From: DATGKG01 sp963783145
GTDB taxonomy: Bacteria; Desulfobacterota; Binatia; Binatales; Binataceae
Assembly: GCA_963783145.1 (NCBI GenBank)
Contig: CAWAMM010000007.1
Coordinates: 558,001-622,000, forward strand
Direction of reading: 5' to 3'
Length of the DNA stretch: 64,000 nt
A program made the position numbers and the translations under genes. Every line of letters starts with the position of its first letter. Position 1 is the stretch's first letter. Shown piece after piece: positions 1 through 9,520 of the stretch. Below the pieces are notes generated by a model. The model did no database searches, was not told where the DNA came from, and saw only the letters and a list, made by a program, of their open reading frames with translations.

Positions 1-379
1 AACTTCTTACATATTGCAGGTGTGAGCGTTCGAGATATTCGAGTTGCGGAGAGCGAAAGCGGGCGCGCGCCTGACGCATCAATTCAAATTTGGTGTCCGC
101 AGTCATGGAGCCGATTAAGGCCGGATGGAGAGAAGGTATCTGGCGCTCATACAAGTAAACCACGCTGTTGGCATAGGTGTGAGTTAGCATCCGGAAGTAG
201 TCCGCGTAGTATTCCATCGTGATGTGAATCCACGCGTTCCAGGCTTCCCAAATATAATCTTGCTGGATCACTATCGAGTGACCAGGCACCAGCGATTGGA
301 AGAATTCGTGGGTAACAAAATCACAAACGCTCCAATGTTTAGCGCAGTCGATGAATAAGATCTCAATAGGCCCGCCGGT
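1..379 (-). CDS. C-terminal part of a SAM methyltransferase-like protein (partial at window edge)
   Basis: An open minus-strand frame runs off the left edge. It reads like real protein: a stretch with GGPIEILFIDCAKHWS, then VPGHSIVIQQDY, then ITMEYYADYF. These resemble the late strands of Methyltransf_24-type class I SAM-dependent methyltransferases, where an acidic residue follows a hydrophobic strand (LFID). In such enzymes an N-terminal Rossmann half with the glycine-rich SAM motif should precede this. Here the upstream side is occupied by a plus-strand glycosyltransferase starting near 383, so the 5' part may be missing. The frame stays open a little beyond 379 without recognisable sequence. 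Most likely a truncated sugar or polysaccharide methyltransferase; the substrate cannot be told. Confidence 0.5.
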
Positions 380-382
380 CCA

Positions 383-2122
383 GTGTACGTGTGCCCCTAC
401 GCCGTGCCCCCGGATCTTTTCAGGTCGAACGACAAGGAGTCTCTCCCCAGCGCCAGGTCGGCGCGCCGCGAATCGGCGCAAGAATTAGTTTTCTTTGGAC
501 GTCTTGAGACGCGCAAAGGGCTCGTGACCTTCTGCGATGCGATCGATCAATTGGTCCAGCTGCTTGTCGAGCGCAGGATAGGAGTGACCTTTCTCGGCAA
601 ACCGTCCCTGGTAAATGGTGAAGATGCAATCAGTTACATCGCGACACGCTCCGGGTCCTGGCCGTTCGAGGCAAAAATCCTGGACAAGGAGCGCTCGCAA
701 GCGCTGTCCTATCTTTGTGATACGGAGGGAGTGTTGGCTGTTATTCCGTCGGTTCTGGATAACTTCCCCAACACCGTGCTCGAGTGCCTCGCCAAACGAA
801 TTCCTTTCATCGCTTCGAATGTCGGGGGCATCTCAGAGCAAATTCACGCTGACTGTCATCAACAAATCTTGTTCACCCCGAGATCAGATTGCCTGGCCGC
901 GAAAATCGCTGAGGTGGTCAGGACTGAACTGACTCCTGGCAGGTCGTCGTTCGACTTCCGCGCCAACAATGAAAATCTTTCCCGATGGCATGAGCAATTT
1001 GTTTCCGGATCTGGCGAGAAGAGGCGAGATCCCTCGCTGAACGAACGACCTTTGGTCAGTGTATGCCTGACACACTTTAATCGACCCGTCTATCTCCGCT
1101 GGGCGCTTGAATCGCTTAGAAAGCAAGATCAATCCTGGCCCTTTGAAGTAGTGTTAGTCGACGATGGTAGCACCGGTGATGAGTCCAAGGCTTACCTGGA
1201 GCACCTGGAAAGGGAATTTCAGGAGCGACGATGGCAGATTGTAAGGCGACCTAACTCATATGTAGGTGCCGCACGGAATTGCGCGGCGCGTCACAGCCGC
1301 GGCAAGTATTTGTTGTTCATGGACGATGACAACTATGCCGAACCCAACGAGATAGGTATTCTGGCCGGTGTCGCGGAGCGTACAGGTGCCGATATCCTTA
1401 CCTGCGTCAGCCGAACTCTCCTTACCAACGAGTCTCCCGATCGGTCCGGCTTTAAGCCTGAGTGCCATCTACTACCGATGGGAGCGGCGCTGGAGTCCGG
1501 TCTGTTCTGGAACGCGTTTGGAGACGCAAATGCCCTGGTCAAGCGCGAGGTCTTCGAGTCACTCGGCGGATTCGCCGAGATGCATGGCACCACTGGCGAG
1601 GATTGGGAATTTTTCGCCCGCGCAGTTCTGGCAGGATTCGATCTCCAGGTGGTTCCTCTTCCGCTCTTTTGGTATCGGATCCATGACGAGAATTTAACTC
1701 GCAAGACCAGCGCGGCCGCCAACTATTTTCTCGCGATGAGGCCGTATCTGGAACAAGATCCCTATAAGATGCCGGGCGTCATTCTGATGACCCTTGGTCA
1801 GAATCTCGAACTGCAAAGATGGAGGAAAGGATGGAGCCAAAGCGCGAACGGAACCGGTGTCAATTTCGGACTTCTTTCTGAAATCGACAGCTTGTGGAGC
1901 TCCCGTTCGTGGGCCCTGTTCAGGCCGTTGCGCAATATTCACCGGCGATGGAAAGGACTGCCTCATGAGGTTAAGCCTATTCCTCACTCCACCACCGAGG
2001 CGTCACAGATAATTATCGAGCTTCGAAGTTCTCTATCCTGGGAGCTCACCTCTCCTATTCGCCTGGCGCATCGAATCTTCTCGAGACCGCGGAAGGTTGA
2101 GCATCGAGTCGATGCTGGATGA
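383..2122 (+). CDS. Two-domain glycosyltransferase, GT4 C-terminal lobe fused to GT2 (5'-truncated?)
   Basis: A 579-residue protein. Residues about 34-200 resemble the nucleotide-sugar-binding half of GT4 enzymes: ELVFFGRLETRKGL, then a region with DNFPNTVLE that corresponds to the EX7E motif. Residues about 222-470 form a GT2/GT-A domain starting RPLVSVCLTHFNRP, with VDDGST (259-264), the metal-binding DDDN (314-317) and GEDWEF (405-410) as probable acceptor/base region. It should build a surface polysaccharide or O-antigen in the cytoplasm. The N-terminal acceptor-binding half of GT4 is absent, and the reading frame begins right where an opposite-strand methyltransferase fragment ends. The start codon (GTG at 383) is therefore uncertain and the gene may be a 5'-deleted remnant. 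The GT2 half looks intact. Confidence 0.75.
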   Translation: MYVCPYAVPPDLFRSNDKESLPSARSARRESAQELVFFGRLETRKGLVTFCDAIDQLVQLLVERRIGVTFLGKPSLVNGEDAISYIATRSGSWPFEAKILDKERSQALSYLCDTEGVLAVIPSVLDNFPNTVLECLAKRIPFIASNVGGISEQIHADCHQQILFTPRSDCLAAKIAEVVRTELTPGRSSFDFRANNENLSRWHEQFVSGSGEKRRDPSLNERPLVSVCLTHFNRPVYLRWALESLRKQDQSWPFEVVLVDDGSTGDESKAYLEHLEREFQERRWQIVRRPNSYVGAARNCAARHSRGKYLLFMDDDNYAEPNEIGILAGVAERTGADILTCVSRTLLTNESPDRSGFKPECHLLPMGAALESGLFWNAFGDANALVKREVFESLGGFAEMHGTTGEDWEFFARAVLAGFDLQVVPLPLFWYRIHDENLTRKTSAAANYFLAMRPYLEQDPYKMPGVILMTLGQNLELQRWRKGWSQSANGTGVNFGLLSEIDSLWSSRSWALFRPLRNIHRRWKGLPHEVKPIPHSTTEASQIIIELRSSLSWELTSPIRLAHRIFSRPRKVEHRVDAG

Positions 2123-2225
2123 TTAGGATACGCGGCCTGGGTTTCGCCAAAATGCGTGATTCGCCGGCGAATTGTTGAAACATGGCTGGTAGCGCTGGCT
2201 TGAGCACAGTGGGTGAGGTTCGAGA

Positions 2226-2882
2226 ATGGCAACGATACGAGGCAGTTTTGCCCGGGTAGGTCCCGTCCATTTTCAGCCCCTGGAGCTCGAACTGGAGCAT
2301 CTGAAACCCTTCGTTAAAGGCGCAGTAGTAAATGCGGGTTGCGGATATCGGGATATAACTCCTCTTTTACTCCAAATGGGCGCCACCTCAGTAGTAAACG
2401 TGGACTTGACGCTTCCGTGGACGCAATTCGCCGTGCGCGGCAATCTCGAAATGCTGCCGTTCGCGAGTGACCGCTTCGACACGGTTCTTTGTAACGCCGT
2501 CCTGGAGCACGTGAAATCGCTGGACGGGGTAATGGAGGAGCTCGCCAGGGTTCTCAGACCAGGGGGCCACCTGATTCTAGCAATTCCCTTCCTGCAACCT
2601 TACCATGAGGCACCGACGGACTTCCGAAGATTTACCCGCGAAGGAATGAAGCAACTGGGCGATCGCTTTGCCCTGCGCACCGTTGCGCTCTATCCTGTAC
2701 ACACGATTGCGCAGACCCTCGGATGGATTCTATGGGAACACTTAGTGGAGAGAGACAGCCGCATCCTTAAGGCCCTTTGTTGGCCGATAATTTGGACCGC
2801 GACTCGATACAATTTCCGAAGCGATCTCGTACATTCTCGAACTGCAAATACCTTTCAGGGCGTTTACACTAAACCGGGCTAA
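2226..2882 (+). CDS. Class I SAM-dependent methyltransferase
   Basis: A 218-residue protein of Methyltransf_11 type. The SAM-binding motif I is VVNAGCG (34-40). The acidic end of strand 2 is VVNVDLT, the post-I motif is FDTVLCNAVLEHV (84-96), and a typical ARVLRPGGHLILAIP lies at 107-121. It is about the usual length for a stand-alone small-molecule methyltransferase. It lies between a glycosyltransferase and dTDP-rhamnose genes in the same direction, so methylation of a sugar or polysaccharide terminus is a reasonable inference, but the substrate is not shown by the sequence. A 103 bp gap separates it from the upstream gene. Confidence 0.8.
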   Translation: MATIRGSFARVGPVHFQPLELELEHLKPFVKGAVVNAGCGYRDITPLLLQMGATSVVNVDLTLPWTQFAVRGNLEMLPFASDRFDTVLCNAVLEHVKSLDGVMEELARVLRPGGHLILAIPFLQPYHEAPTDFRRFTREGMKQLGDRFALRTVALYPVHTIAQTLGWILWEHLVERDSRILKALCWPIIWTATRYNFRSDLVHSRTANTFQGVYTKPG

Positions 2883-2922
2883 TCGAATCGCTCGCCACGA
2901 TTTTGAAATGTTTCGGCGGGGG

Positions 2923-3063
2923 GATGGCGCGGCGGTCGCTCGGTTTCTCTTTGCGACCGGCGTGCCATCCCTGCCTGCGGCTGGGCGGGCGGCGGAGGGG
3001 CCGGGCGGGGAGGTGGCATCTCCGGAATCCTCGATGCGCGGGCGCCGTCGGCGCACGCGCCTC
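2923..3063. repeat. Palindromic repeat element, copy 1
   Basis: Two hairpins. Hairpin 1 (2923-2969) has arms GATGGCGCGGCGGTCGC and GCGACCGGCGTGCCATC around a 13-nt loop, with two mismatches in 17 bp. Hairpin 2 (3033-3063) is built on GATGCGCGGGCGC and GCGCACGCGC. A second copy with the same hairpins lies inverted at 6814-6907. Together they bracket rfbB, rfbC and the GT2 gene. It could be a REP/MITE-type element. Confidence 0.75.
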
Positions 3064-3232
3064 CGCCGTTGCAGCCCCATGGACGCGAAAATCTACTGAC
3101 AGTTATTTCTTTATCCCAGCAGGCGGATTAGTGTTGTGTCGGCATTTTGATTCGCGTATCTGTACGGAGACAGAGCATTCATTAGGCGCACATAGGTGAA
3201 CTGGATAGCCCAATCTCTTGAGTGATCAATCT

Positions 3233-4303
3233 ATGCGGTCAAAAATCTTTGTTACCGGCGGCGCCGGATTCATCGGTTCCAACTTCATCCAGGGCTGGCT
3301 CGAAGAGCCCCGTGGAGACATCGTCAACGTCGATAAGGGCACCTATGCAGCCGCGACCAGCAATGCTTTAGCGCCAGAAGACAACCGATATCGCTTCGTA
3401 GCTGGAGATATCGCCGACCGCGCGTTGATACGCGAGCTGCTGCGGGAGCATCAGCCGACCGCGATCATCAACTTCGCCGCCGAGACCCACGTCGACCGCT
3501 CAATCCTCTTCCCGGAGGAATTCGTCCACAGCAACGTGATGGGGACCTTCAACCTGCTGGATGAAGTTCGCCATTACTGGAGCGGCCTTGTGGATGCGGA
3601 AAAGAGCCGGTTTCGCTTCCTACAGGTCTCGACCGATGAAGTATACGGCTCGTTGCCGCTGGAAGAACCGCCCTGCGACGAGGTGAAAGCGCCTGCGCCC
3701 AATAGCCCCTATGCGGCGAGCAAGGCGGCGGCGGACCAATTCGTGCGCGCGTTCCATCAAACCTATGGGCTACCGACGCAAATTGCGCGATGTTGCAACA
3801 ATTATGGGCCTTTTCAGCATCCAGAGAAGCTGATTCCGCACACGATCCATCGGGCACTTCGGGAAGAAGCGTTGCCGGTCTACGGTGATGGCAGGCAGAT
3901 TCGCGATTGGCTGTATGTAAGTGACCATTGCGCGGCGCTGCGCAGCATCCTCGGGCAAGGGCGGGCCGGGGAAGTATATAACATCAGCGCACGGGCGGAG
4001 CGGACCAATCTCGAGGTGGTGCTTGCGCTATGCAGGATACTAGATAGAGAATATCCACGTGAATTAGGCAGCTATAGCGAATTGATTTCGCATGTTACGG
4101 ATCGCCCTGGGCATGATCGGCGATACGCCTTGAACGCCTCGAAGGTGGAAGCGGAACTGGGCTGGCGGGCATCGGAAAGCTTCGCGACCGGGCTGGAAAA
4201 GACGGTGCGCTGGTATCTTACCAACATCGAGTGGGTAAGCGCGGTAGCGGATGGAGGCGCATACCGAAAATGGGTCTCTATCAACTACAGTCAACGTAGG
4301 TAA
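3233..4303 (+). CDS. rfbB: dTDP-glucose 4,6-dehydratase
   Basis: Extended short-chain dehydrogenase that converts dTDP-glucose to dTDP-4-keto-6-deoxyglucose, the second step of dTDP-L-rhamnose synthesis. Numbered from the ATG at 3233: NAD-binding TGGAGFIGS (8-16), HVDRS near 86-90, the catalytic STDEVYG (133-139; T134, D135, E136) and YAASK (Y160, K164). Then come RCCNNYGP, and GDGRQIRDWLYVSDH near the middle, all hallmarks of RfbB/RmlB. At 356 residues it is full length. A TTG start at 3218 would add five residues; I prefer the ATG because family members begin just before the Rossmann strand. It is followed immediately by rfbC in an operon-like arrangement. Confidence 0.95.
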   Translation: MRSKIFVTGGAGFIGSNFIQGWLEEPRGDIVNVDKGTYAAATSNALAPEDNRYRFVAGDIADRALIRELLREHQPTAIINFAAETHVDRSILFPEEFVHSNVMGTFNLLDEVRHYWSGLVDAEKSRFRFLQVSTDEVYGSLPLEEPPCDEVKAPAPNSPYAASKAAADQFVRAFHQTYGLPTQIARCCNNYGPFQHPEKLIPHTIHRALREEALPVYGDGRQIRDWLYVSDHCAALRSILGQGRAGEVYNISARAERTNLEVVLALCRILDREYPRELGSYSELISHVTDRPGHDRRYALNASKVEAELGWRASESFATGLEKTVRWYLTNIEWVSAVADGGAYRKWVSINYSQRR

Positions 4304-4313
4304 GGCTTCCTGC

Positions 4314-4868
4314 TTGAAGCGCATCGATACTGAATTACCGGGTGTATGTGTCATCGAACCTGAGGTCTTCGAGGATTCTCGGGGCGGCTTCTTCGAGACC
4401 TACCATCGGGAGAAGTTCACGGCTTTGGGGATCGACGCTATCTTCGTCCAGGAAAACCAATCCGTGACCCGCAAAGGGGTTTTGCGCGGCCTCCATTACC
4501 AACTCGCTCATTCGCAGGCCAAGTTATGCCGAGTCGTGGCGGGTGAAGTTTTCGACGTCGCGGTCGACATCCGTGTTGGGTCGCGCAACTTCGGGCGGTG
4601 GATTGGTGCAACACTGTCGGCCGACAATCGGCGACAGATTTTCATTCCGCGTGGTTTCGCACATGGATTCATCGTGCGCTCGGAGCTTGCCGAGTTCATT
4701 TATAAGTGCGATGACCTCTACCATCCTGAAGACGAGCGCGGCGTGATATGGAACGACCCATCCTTGGCGATAACGTGGGGAAGCCATACGCCGCAACTGG
4801 CGTCTCGGGATGCGAACTATCCGGTCCTGTCGAGCATCAAACCCGACCAGCTGCCTCGCGCCACTTGA
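4314..4868 (+). CDS. rfbC: dTDP-4-dehydrorhamnose 3,5-epimerase
   Basis: Cupin-fold epimerase that converts dTDP-4-keto-6-deoxyglucose to dTDP-4-keto-L-rhamnose. It shows the family order: IDTELPGVCVIEPEVFEDSRG, ETYHREKF, VQENQSVTRKGVLRGLHYQ (with the catalytic His), FDVAVDIRVGS, IPRGFAHGF, and YKCDDLYHPEDERGVIWNDP. Starting at TTG 4314 gives 184 residues, the usual family length. The upstream ATG at 4251 would add 21 unusual residues and overlap rfbB by 53 bp, so it is less likely. The stop overlaps the ATG of the next glycosyltransferase (TGATG), implying coupled translation. No rfbA or rfbD is in the window, so these must lie elsewhere if rhamnose is made. Confidence 0.93.
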   Translation: MKRIDTELPGVCVIEPEVFEDSRGGFFETYHREKFTALGIDAIFVQENQSVTRKGVLRGLHYQLAHSQAKLCRVVAGEVFDVAVDIRVGSRNFGRWIGATLSADNRRQIFIPRGFAHGFIVRSELAEFIYKCDDLYHPEDERGVIWNDPSLAITWGSHTPQLASRDANYPVLSSIKPDQLPRAT

Positions 4869-6787
4869 TGAAACCAGAACCATCGTTGCGGGATTCCCGT
4901 ATCCGCAATGCTTACAACGATTTTCTCAATCGTGAGATCCAGTGGCTCGAAACCGAGCGCGAGGCGATGCATCGTGAGTTGGGACAGATTCGACAGAGTT
5001 ATGCCTGGAGGTTGGTTGATCGCTATCGGCGTTGGATCACGCGCCACCGCGACCAGCAGGTCATCAGGCTGTATGAGAAGCTCGCGGTCTGGATTCTAGA
5101 CCGATCTGTAGGAAGCGGCGAGCGTGACGCGAGGAAGAGCTACCAGGATTGGGTAGAGGCGCATGAACTAACTTCCGAGCGAATCGAACGGCTCAAGCCC
5201 GAGGCGATTGCATTCCCGTATCGCCCCCTCTTCGGCATAGTCCTGCGCGTCAACGACACCTCCGAACAAAGTTGGTTGGCGGCGGTGATCGATTCGGTTT
5301 GCACACAGGTTTACGACAACTGGCACCTGAGTATCGTTAGCAACTCAGCCGACCCATCTGTCGATGCGGTGTTGTCGCGATATGCGGCCACCGACCCACG
5401 CATATCGGTGAGACACGACGCGACAGGCAACGGGGTCACGGTGACCGCGCCCAGCTTTCACGGTCGGATGCATGGCGAGTTCACAACCTTCCTCGAGCCC
5501 GACGGGACACTTGGTATTAATGCACTCTATGAGGTGGTTAAGCGCCTTAATAGGAACCCTCTCGACGATCTCTTCTACTGGGACGAAGACCGCCTCGATT
5601 CCGCATGCCGACGGTCCGAACCCTTCTTCAAACCGGATTGGAGCCCCGATCTGCTCCTCTCGATGAACTACCTGGGCGAATGTTTGGTTATCCGAACCGC
5701 GCTCGCCGAAAAGCTCGGCGGTCTGCGTCACGATTTCGCGCCCAGCCAGATTTATGACCTCGCCTTGCGCGCGGTCGAACATACCGACCGAATTGTTCAT
5801 CTTCCCGAGGTTCTTTTTCACCGCTACGAACCTTCCGTTGAGTCAGCTCATCCAACCGGGGAGGCTGCGGAGCGCGATCGGCAAAGTACCCGCGCGATCG
5901 AGGAAGCACTGCGCCGGCGCGGGGAACTCGGCATCGTCCACACGCTCGGTCCAGGCCTCTATGAAGTTCGCTACCAGATCCGTGGTGAACCGCTGGTATC
6001 GATAGTGATTCCGACCCGCGACAAACTCCAATTGTTACGACAGTGTATCGAGAGCATCGAACAAAGCACTGACTACAAGAACTACGAAATCATCGTACTC
6101 GATAACGACAGCTCAGAACCTGCCACGATGGCGTATTTCAAACAGATTGCTGGAAAGGCCGGCGTTTATCACTGCCCCGGAGGTTTCAATTTCTCCGCAA
6201 TCAGCAACCTCGGGGCGAGTAAGGCTAAGGGTGAATTGCTGCTCTTTTTGAACAACGATACGCAGGTGGTCCGGCCGGACTGGATGCGCGCGATGATCGA
6301 GCAGGCGCAGCGCCCGCAGGTCGGCGCGGTGGGCGCGAAATTGCTTTTCGCCGACGGGCGCATTCAGCACGCCGGCGCGGTACTGGGGATTTCAGGCACC
6401 ATCGGCCACGCTTTCAGGCTGGCCGACGGTGACACGCGGCATTACTTTGGCCTCTCCGATGTCATTCGTGACTGCAGCGCGGTGACCGCCGCGTGCATGA
6501 TGATGCGTCGCGCGGTGTTCGATGAGGTCGGCGGATTTGACGAGAAGTTTATGGTCGACTATGCCGACATCGACCTATGCCTTCGGGTGAGACATCGGGG
6601 ATATCGGATCGTCTATACGCCGCTGGCGCTGCTCCATCACTATGAAAGCTCGACCCGGCGCCGCATGCATGTTTCCGGGGACCTCGAAGAGTTCGTCAAG
6701 CGATGGGGTCATTGCTTGAAGAAAGCCGACCCCTACTACAGTCGCAACCTCACCCAGGATCGCGAGGATTGGAGCATCGCTCCATGA
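4868..6787 (+). CDS. Large GT2 glycosyltransferase (O-antigen/rhamnan type)
   Basis: A 639-residue cytoplasmic or membrane-associated glycosyltransferase. Residues 1-60 are charged and probably helical. Residues about 115-325 form a degenerate GT-A-like domain without clear DxD. Residues 375-600 form a canonical RfbF/WsaF-like GT2: SIVIPTRDK, LDNDSS (411-416), LFLNNDTQ (459-466, the metal-binding DXD position) and MVDYADIDLCLR (561-572). The start at 4868 is chosen because it overlaps the rfbC stop; a longer reading from 4748 would lie inside rfbC. It probably transfers a rhamnosyl or related residue made by the neighbouring dTDP-sugar genes, which is inference from context. Confidence 0.88.
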   Translation: MKPEPSLRDSRIRNAYNDFLNREIQWLETEREAMHRELGQIRQSYAWRLVDRYRRWITRHRDQQVIRLYEKLAVWILDRSVGSGERDARKSYQDWVEAHELTSERIERLKPEAIAFPYRPLFGIVLRVNDTSEQSWLAAVIDSVCTQVYDNWHLSIVSNSADPSVDAVLSRYAATDPRISVRHDATGNGVTVTAPSFHGRMHGEFTTFLEPDGTLGINALYEVVKRLNRNPLDDLFYWDEDRLDSACRRSEPFFKPDWSPDLLLSMNYLGECLVIRTALAEKLGGLRHDFAPSQIYDLALRAVEHTDRIVHLPEVLFHRYEPSVESAHPTGEAAERDRQSTRAIEEALRRRGELGIVHTLGPGLYEVRYQIRGEPLVSIVIPTRDKLQLLRQCIESIEQSTDYKNYEIIVLDNDSSEPATMAYFKQIAGKAGVYHCPGGFNFSAISNLGASKAKGELLLFLNNDTQVVRPDWMRAMIEQAQRPQVGAVGAKLLFADGRIQHAGAVLGISGTIGHAFRLADGDTRHYFGLSDVIRDCSAVTAACMMMRRAVFDEVGGFDEKFMVDYADIDLCLRVRHRGYRIVYTPLALLHHYESSTRRRMHVSGDLEEFVKRWGHCLKKADPYYSRNLTQDREDWSIAP

Positions 6788-6813
6788 TCCAATCGCCGAT
6801 GCAGAACTGATGC

Positions 6814-6907
6814 GATGCGCGTGCGCCAATAGCGCCCGCGCATCGAGGATTTCCCAGCTAGATGGCACGCCGGTCGCAGAGCGAAACAGAGCGACCGGCG
6901 CGCCATC
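6814..6907. repeat. Palindromic repeat element, copy 2 (inverted relative to copy 1)
   Basis: Hairpin 2 at 6814-6844 (ATGCGCGTGCGC, 5-nt loop, GCGCCCGCGCAT). Hairpin 1 at 6861-6907 (GATGGCACGCCGGTCGC, 13-nt loop, GCGACCGGCGCGCCATC; one mismatch in 17 bp). The sequence between the hairpins (AATCCTCGATGCGCGGGCGC on the minus strand) also matches copy 1 at 2923-3063, so this is a true second copy in opposite orientation. Confidence 0.8.
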
Positions 6908-7099
6908 CCGCTCCCCCACTCACGGTGGTCGCAAGATGAAGAGCGTAGGGGTCTGCGTCGAATTGGTGCCGCCTTGGCGATGCCTGAGAACGAAGCTTGA
7001 GTTCACGTTCTTGAAAGGCGCAGACTTTCAAGTTCCTTCGGTATAAGCCGGCACTTCGTGTTAGGTGCCAACGAGGCCGAGACATGAAGATTGCGATCG

Positions 7100-8799
7100 T
7101 TGGGAAAAAGAGCGCATCTGGATCAAAGGTGAACTGGGCCCATTTCCTTCCTCCATCAAAGGCCGGCTGCTGGTATGAGTAGTCGAACCTCACTTCGGGC
7201 CGGATCTCGATCACACTGCCAACCCACCACGTCACGCCGAGCGTTTGTTCGGAGTAGGGCGTGGCGTAGCCGGAACGCTGTCCTTTGTAGTCGTCGTAGA
7301 ACTCGTTTCGGACACTGATGAACGCATTCGGGCGAAACTGGTAATTGAGATAGTTCACGATTCCCCACGCAGGCGCGGTACAGGTAAGAGGCCCTTGGGC
7401 TCCCCCGGAACATTGGGCGCCATTCGAGTTTGGTATCAACAGCGGAGCGGCTTTCGGATCGGCCAGGTTCGGCACCTTGCGCATGTATTCGTAGTAGCTC
7501 TCGGTCGCCATGTTCCACTGCGTCCGGGCGAACTTGTGGTACCAGGTAAGCACATAGTGGTTGAGATTGTTGTATGCGTATTTCGCGTCCTTGATAGTGT
7601 TGAAGCAAGGATAGATGATGTCGTTTCCGCTGTTAGACGTCCATTGGACACAAACCGCGGGCGACGGCTTGACGTTCCTGGTGTCCCAAAAGGCAACGTC
7701 GTTACCGCCGGCAAACTCCACCTGCGTCGTCCAGTTGTCAGTCCTTATCGTGTCGACGATGCCGGTCTGGGTGTGCGGATCGACGGCGTAAGTGTCGGAG
7801 TGGCTCGCCCTCAGGTTGTCAGGGGCAAGCTGGGCCTCGATATCCGGGATCGAGATGTACCGTCCGGGAACTACAGATCGGTGTAGACCATAACCGGGTC
7901 GTAGCCGTATTTGTTGTGAGCCGTGATCTACTGGTCGCTTAGGTAGTCGTGAGTGAAGGTGTACTTGTAATCCGATCCGAAAAGGTTCGTGATACGGAAG
8001 CCCCAGTCGAAGTGATCCTGCTGAACCTCATCCGGCTAGCGTTGGATATAGAGGGTGAGCTGAACGAGGATGGTGTTCGGATAGACCTCGTATGCGACGA
8101 AGCCATTGCCGCCAACGCCGATTAGATGGCTGCCGCCGCTGGGATGGCCGACCCGGTACTCGCTGTTGGAGGTGCTGGCGTTGAAGCCCGGATTGAGCCA
8201 GCCGAAGACTTCAACCCGGCTGTCCTTGATAAACCTGCCATAGGGACCACACCAGATCGTATTCATCAAAGGAGTCGCATAAGACGAGTTATACGGACCC
8301 TGGTAACCGATCGTTTGGGTTGCTCCAATGGGGTAAGTCGAATAGGCAAAGGGCGGCTCGTCAAGCGGCGGCGGCGCGCCACGATATGCGGGCGGCTGGT
8401 CACTCGGAACTGGAACCGGGGTGCCCGCATTCCTCTGGTAGGCAGGGTAGTTAGAGGGATCCTTCCAGTAGTTCGACAACAGATCCGTGTAGGTGTCTCT
8501 GAGGCGCGCAAAGAACCCCTCATTCGTCAGTGACGGGGCACAGCCGTCGGCAGGACCAGATGGGTCCTCGGCGGCCACCGGCGCCTCTTCCTCGACGATT
8601 ACTGGTGGCGCGGGAGCGTGGTGGTATTGCTCGCCGTCGAGGCCACGTCGAACGAGTTCAATTGCTGGACGGCCTGCTCGAACGACACCGCAGGCACATC
8701 CGCGGCGGTTCAAGATCGGCCTCCTAGCAGCGCGAGCACCGCGATCGGCACCGGCACTGCAAGTTTCGTAGCTCTGCAAACTGCACTGGTTCTCTTCAC
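7100..8799 (-). pseudogene. Decayed outer-membrane beta-barrel (porin-2/OmpL-like) gene
   Basis: A GTG start at 8799 has a good GGAGG ribosome site and a signal-peptide-like N-terminus (VKRTSAVCRATKLAVPVPIA), but this frame stops soon at a TGA. The mature protein continues in other frames: GWLNPGFNAS, EYRVGHPSGGSHLIGVGG, then FDWGFRITNLFGSDYKYTF, GKYAYNNL-type and NEFYDDYKGQRSGY strands, ending near DPDALFF at about 7105. Between the two long open pieces lie three in-frame TAG codons (8036-8038, 7928-7930, 7871-7873), all in one frame, and then a frameshift. The family is recognised from its many aromatic-edged strands. It is clearly inactivated unless read through; the downstream part has also lost its normal stop. 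Confidence 0.75.
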
Positions 8800-9124
8800 T
8801 TTGTCCTCCCACAGTCACACGATTGGACTCGCGACCGATTGGCTGGCGAGCCGAATTCGGGTTCGTGGGAGCATCAAGCATGCCGAGGCTGAAAGATCAG
8901 CCAAAGGCAAGTGTCAGGGTAACTTGGACATGGCGATCCTTCATTTCGAAATCGATTCCTTTCATTGTGAAACACGATGTGCGATTCCTCGCCGATTAAA
9001 ACGGCAGGTTTCTGCCAAGCTTGGAGCAAACGCGAAGCTATCATTTCAGTTTGAAAAGCCGCCCATCTTAGAAGAATCGAAGCGGTTGAAGCCATTTTCA
9101 TCGAAGCTTGATGGGAGTTAGACC

Positions 9125-9481
9125 TTTTCAGCGGATCGGGTCAAGCTCTCATGGGTGATTTCAAACCTGGTGGGAAACGCACTCCGCTACACCCCGAAAG
9201 CGGGAAAAATTGTGGTGGCCGCATACGCCAAGGATGACCAACTCGTCACTTTGGAAGTTTCCGATACCGGTCCAGGAATTCCGCCGGAAATTCGCGACCA
9301 CATTTTCGAGCGCTTCGCGCAGTGCAGCACTCCGGGACATGAGGCGGGGGCTGCGGGACTAGGACTGTCGATTGTGAAAGACATTGTCGAGGCCCATGGC
9401 GGGCTTATTTCCATCGAAAGCAATAACGGAAGCGGCACTCGGTTCGTCGCGCAATTGCCGGCGTTTCAGGAGGCGGCATAA
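9125..9481 (+). pseudogene. Histidine-kinase C-terminal (ATPase) fragment
   Basis: Only the end of a sensor histidine kinase survives. It has the N box SNLVGNALRYTP, G1 box VSDTGPGIPPE, F box HIFERFAQ, and G2 box GAAGLGLSIVKDIVEAHGG, ending FVAQLPAF. No sensor, HAMP or phospho-acceptor His domain precedes it: upstream is the broken porin gene on the other strand, and I see no response regulator. A normal kinase of this class would be over 350 residues, and this fragment has about 118. It is probably a 5'-deleted remnant left by the rearrangements that also damaged its neighbours. Confidence 0.75.
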
Positions 9482-9520
9482 AGCGTGATCGTCGGCGGGC
9501 TTATTTCATGCCTCCCGCGG

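Noticed and set aside
7871..8038. Stop-codon reassignment as an explanation for the TAG codons
   Set aside because: The gene also has frameshifts and lost its normal end, so decay is simpler. No recoding machinery is visible.
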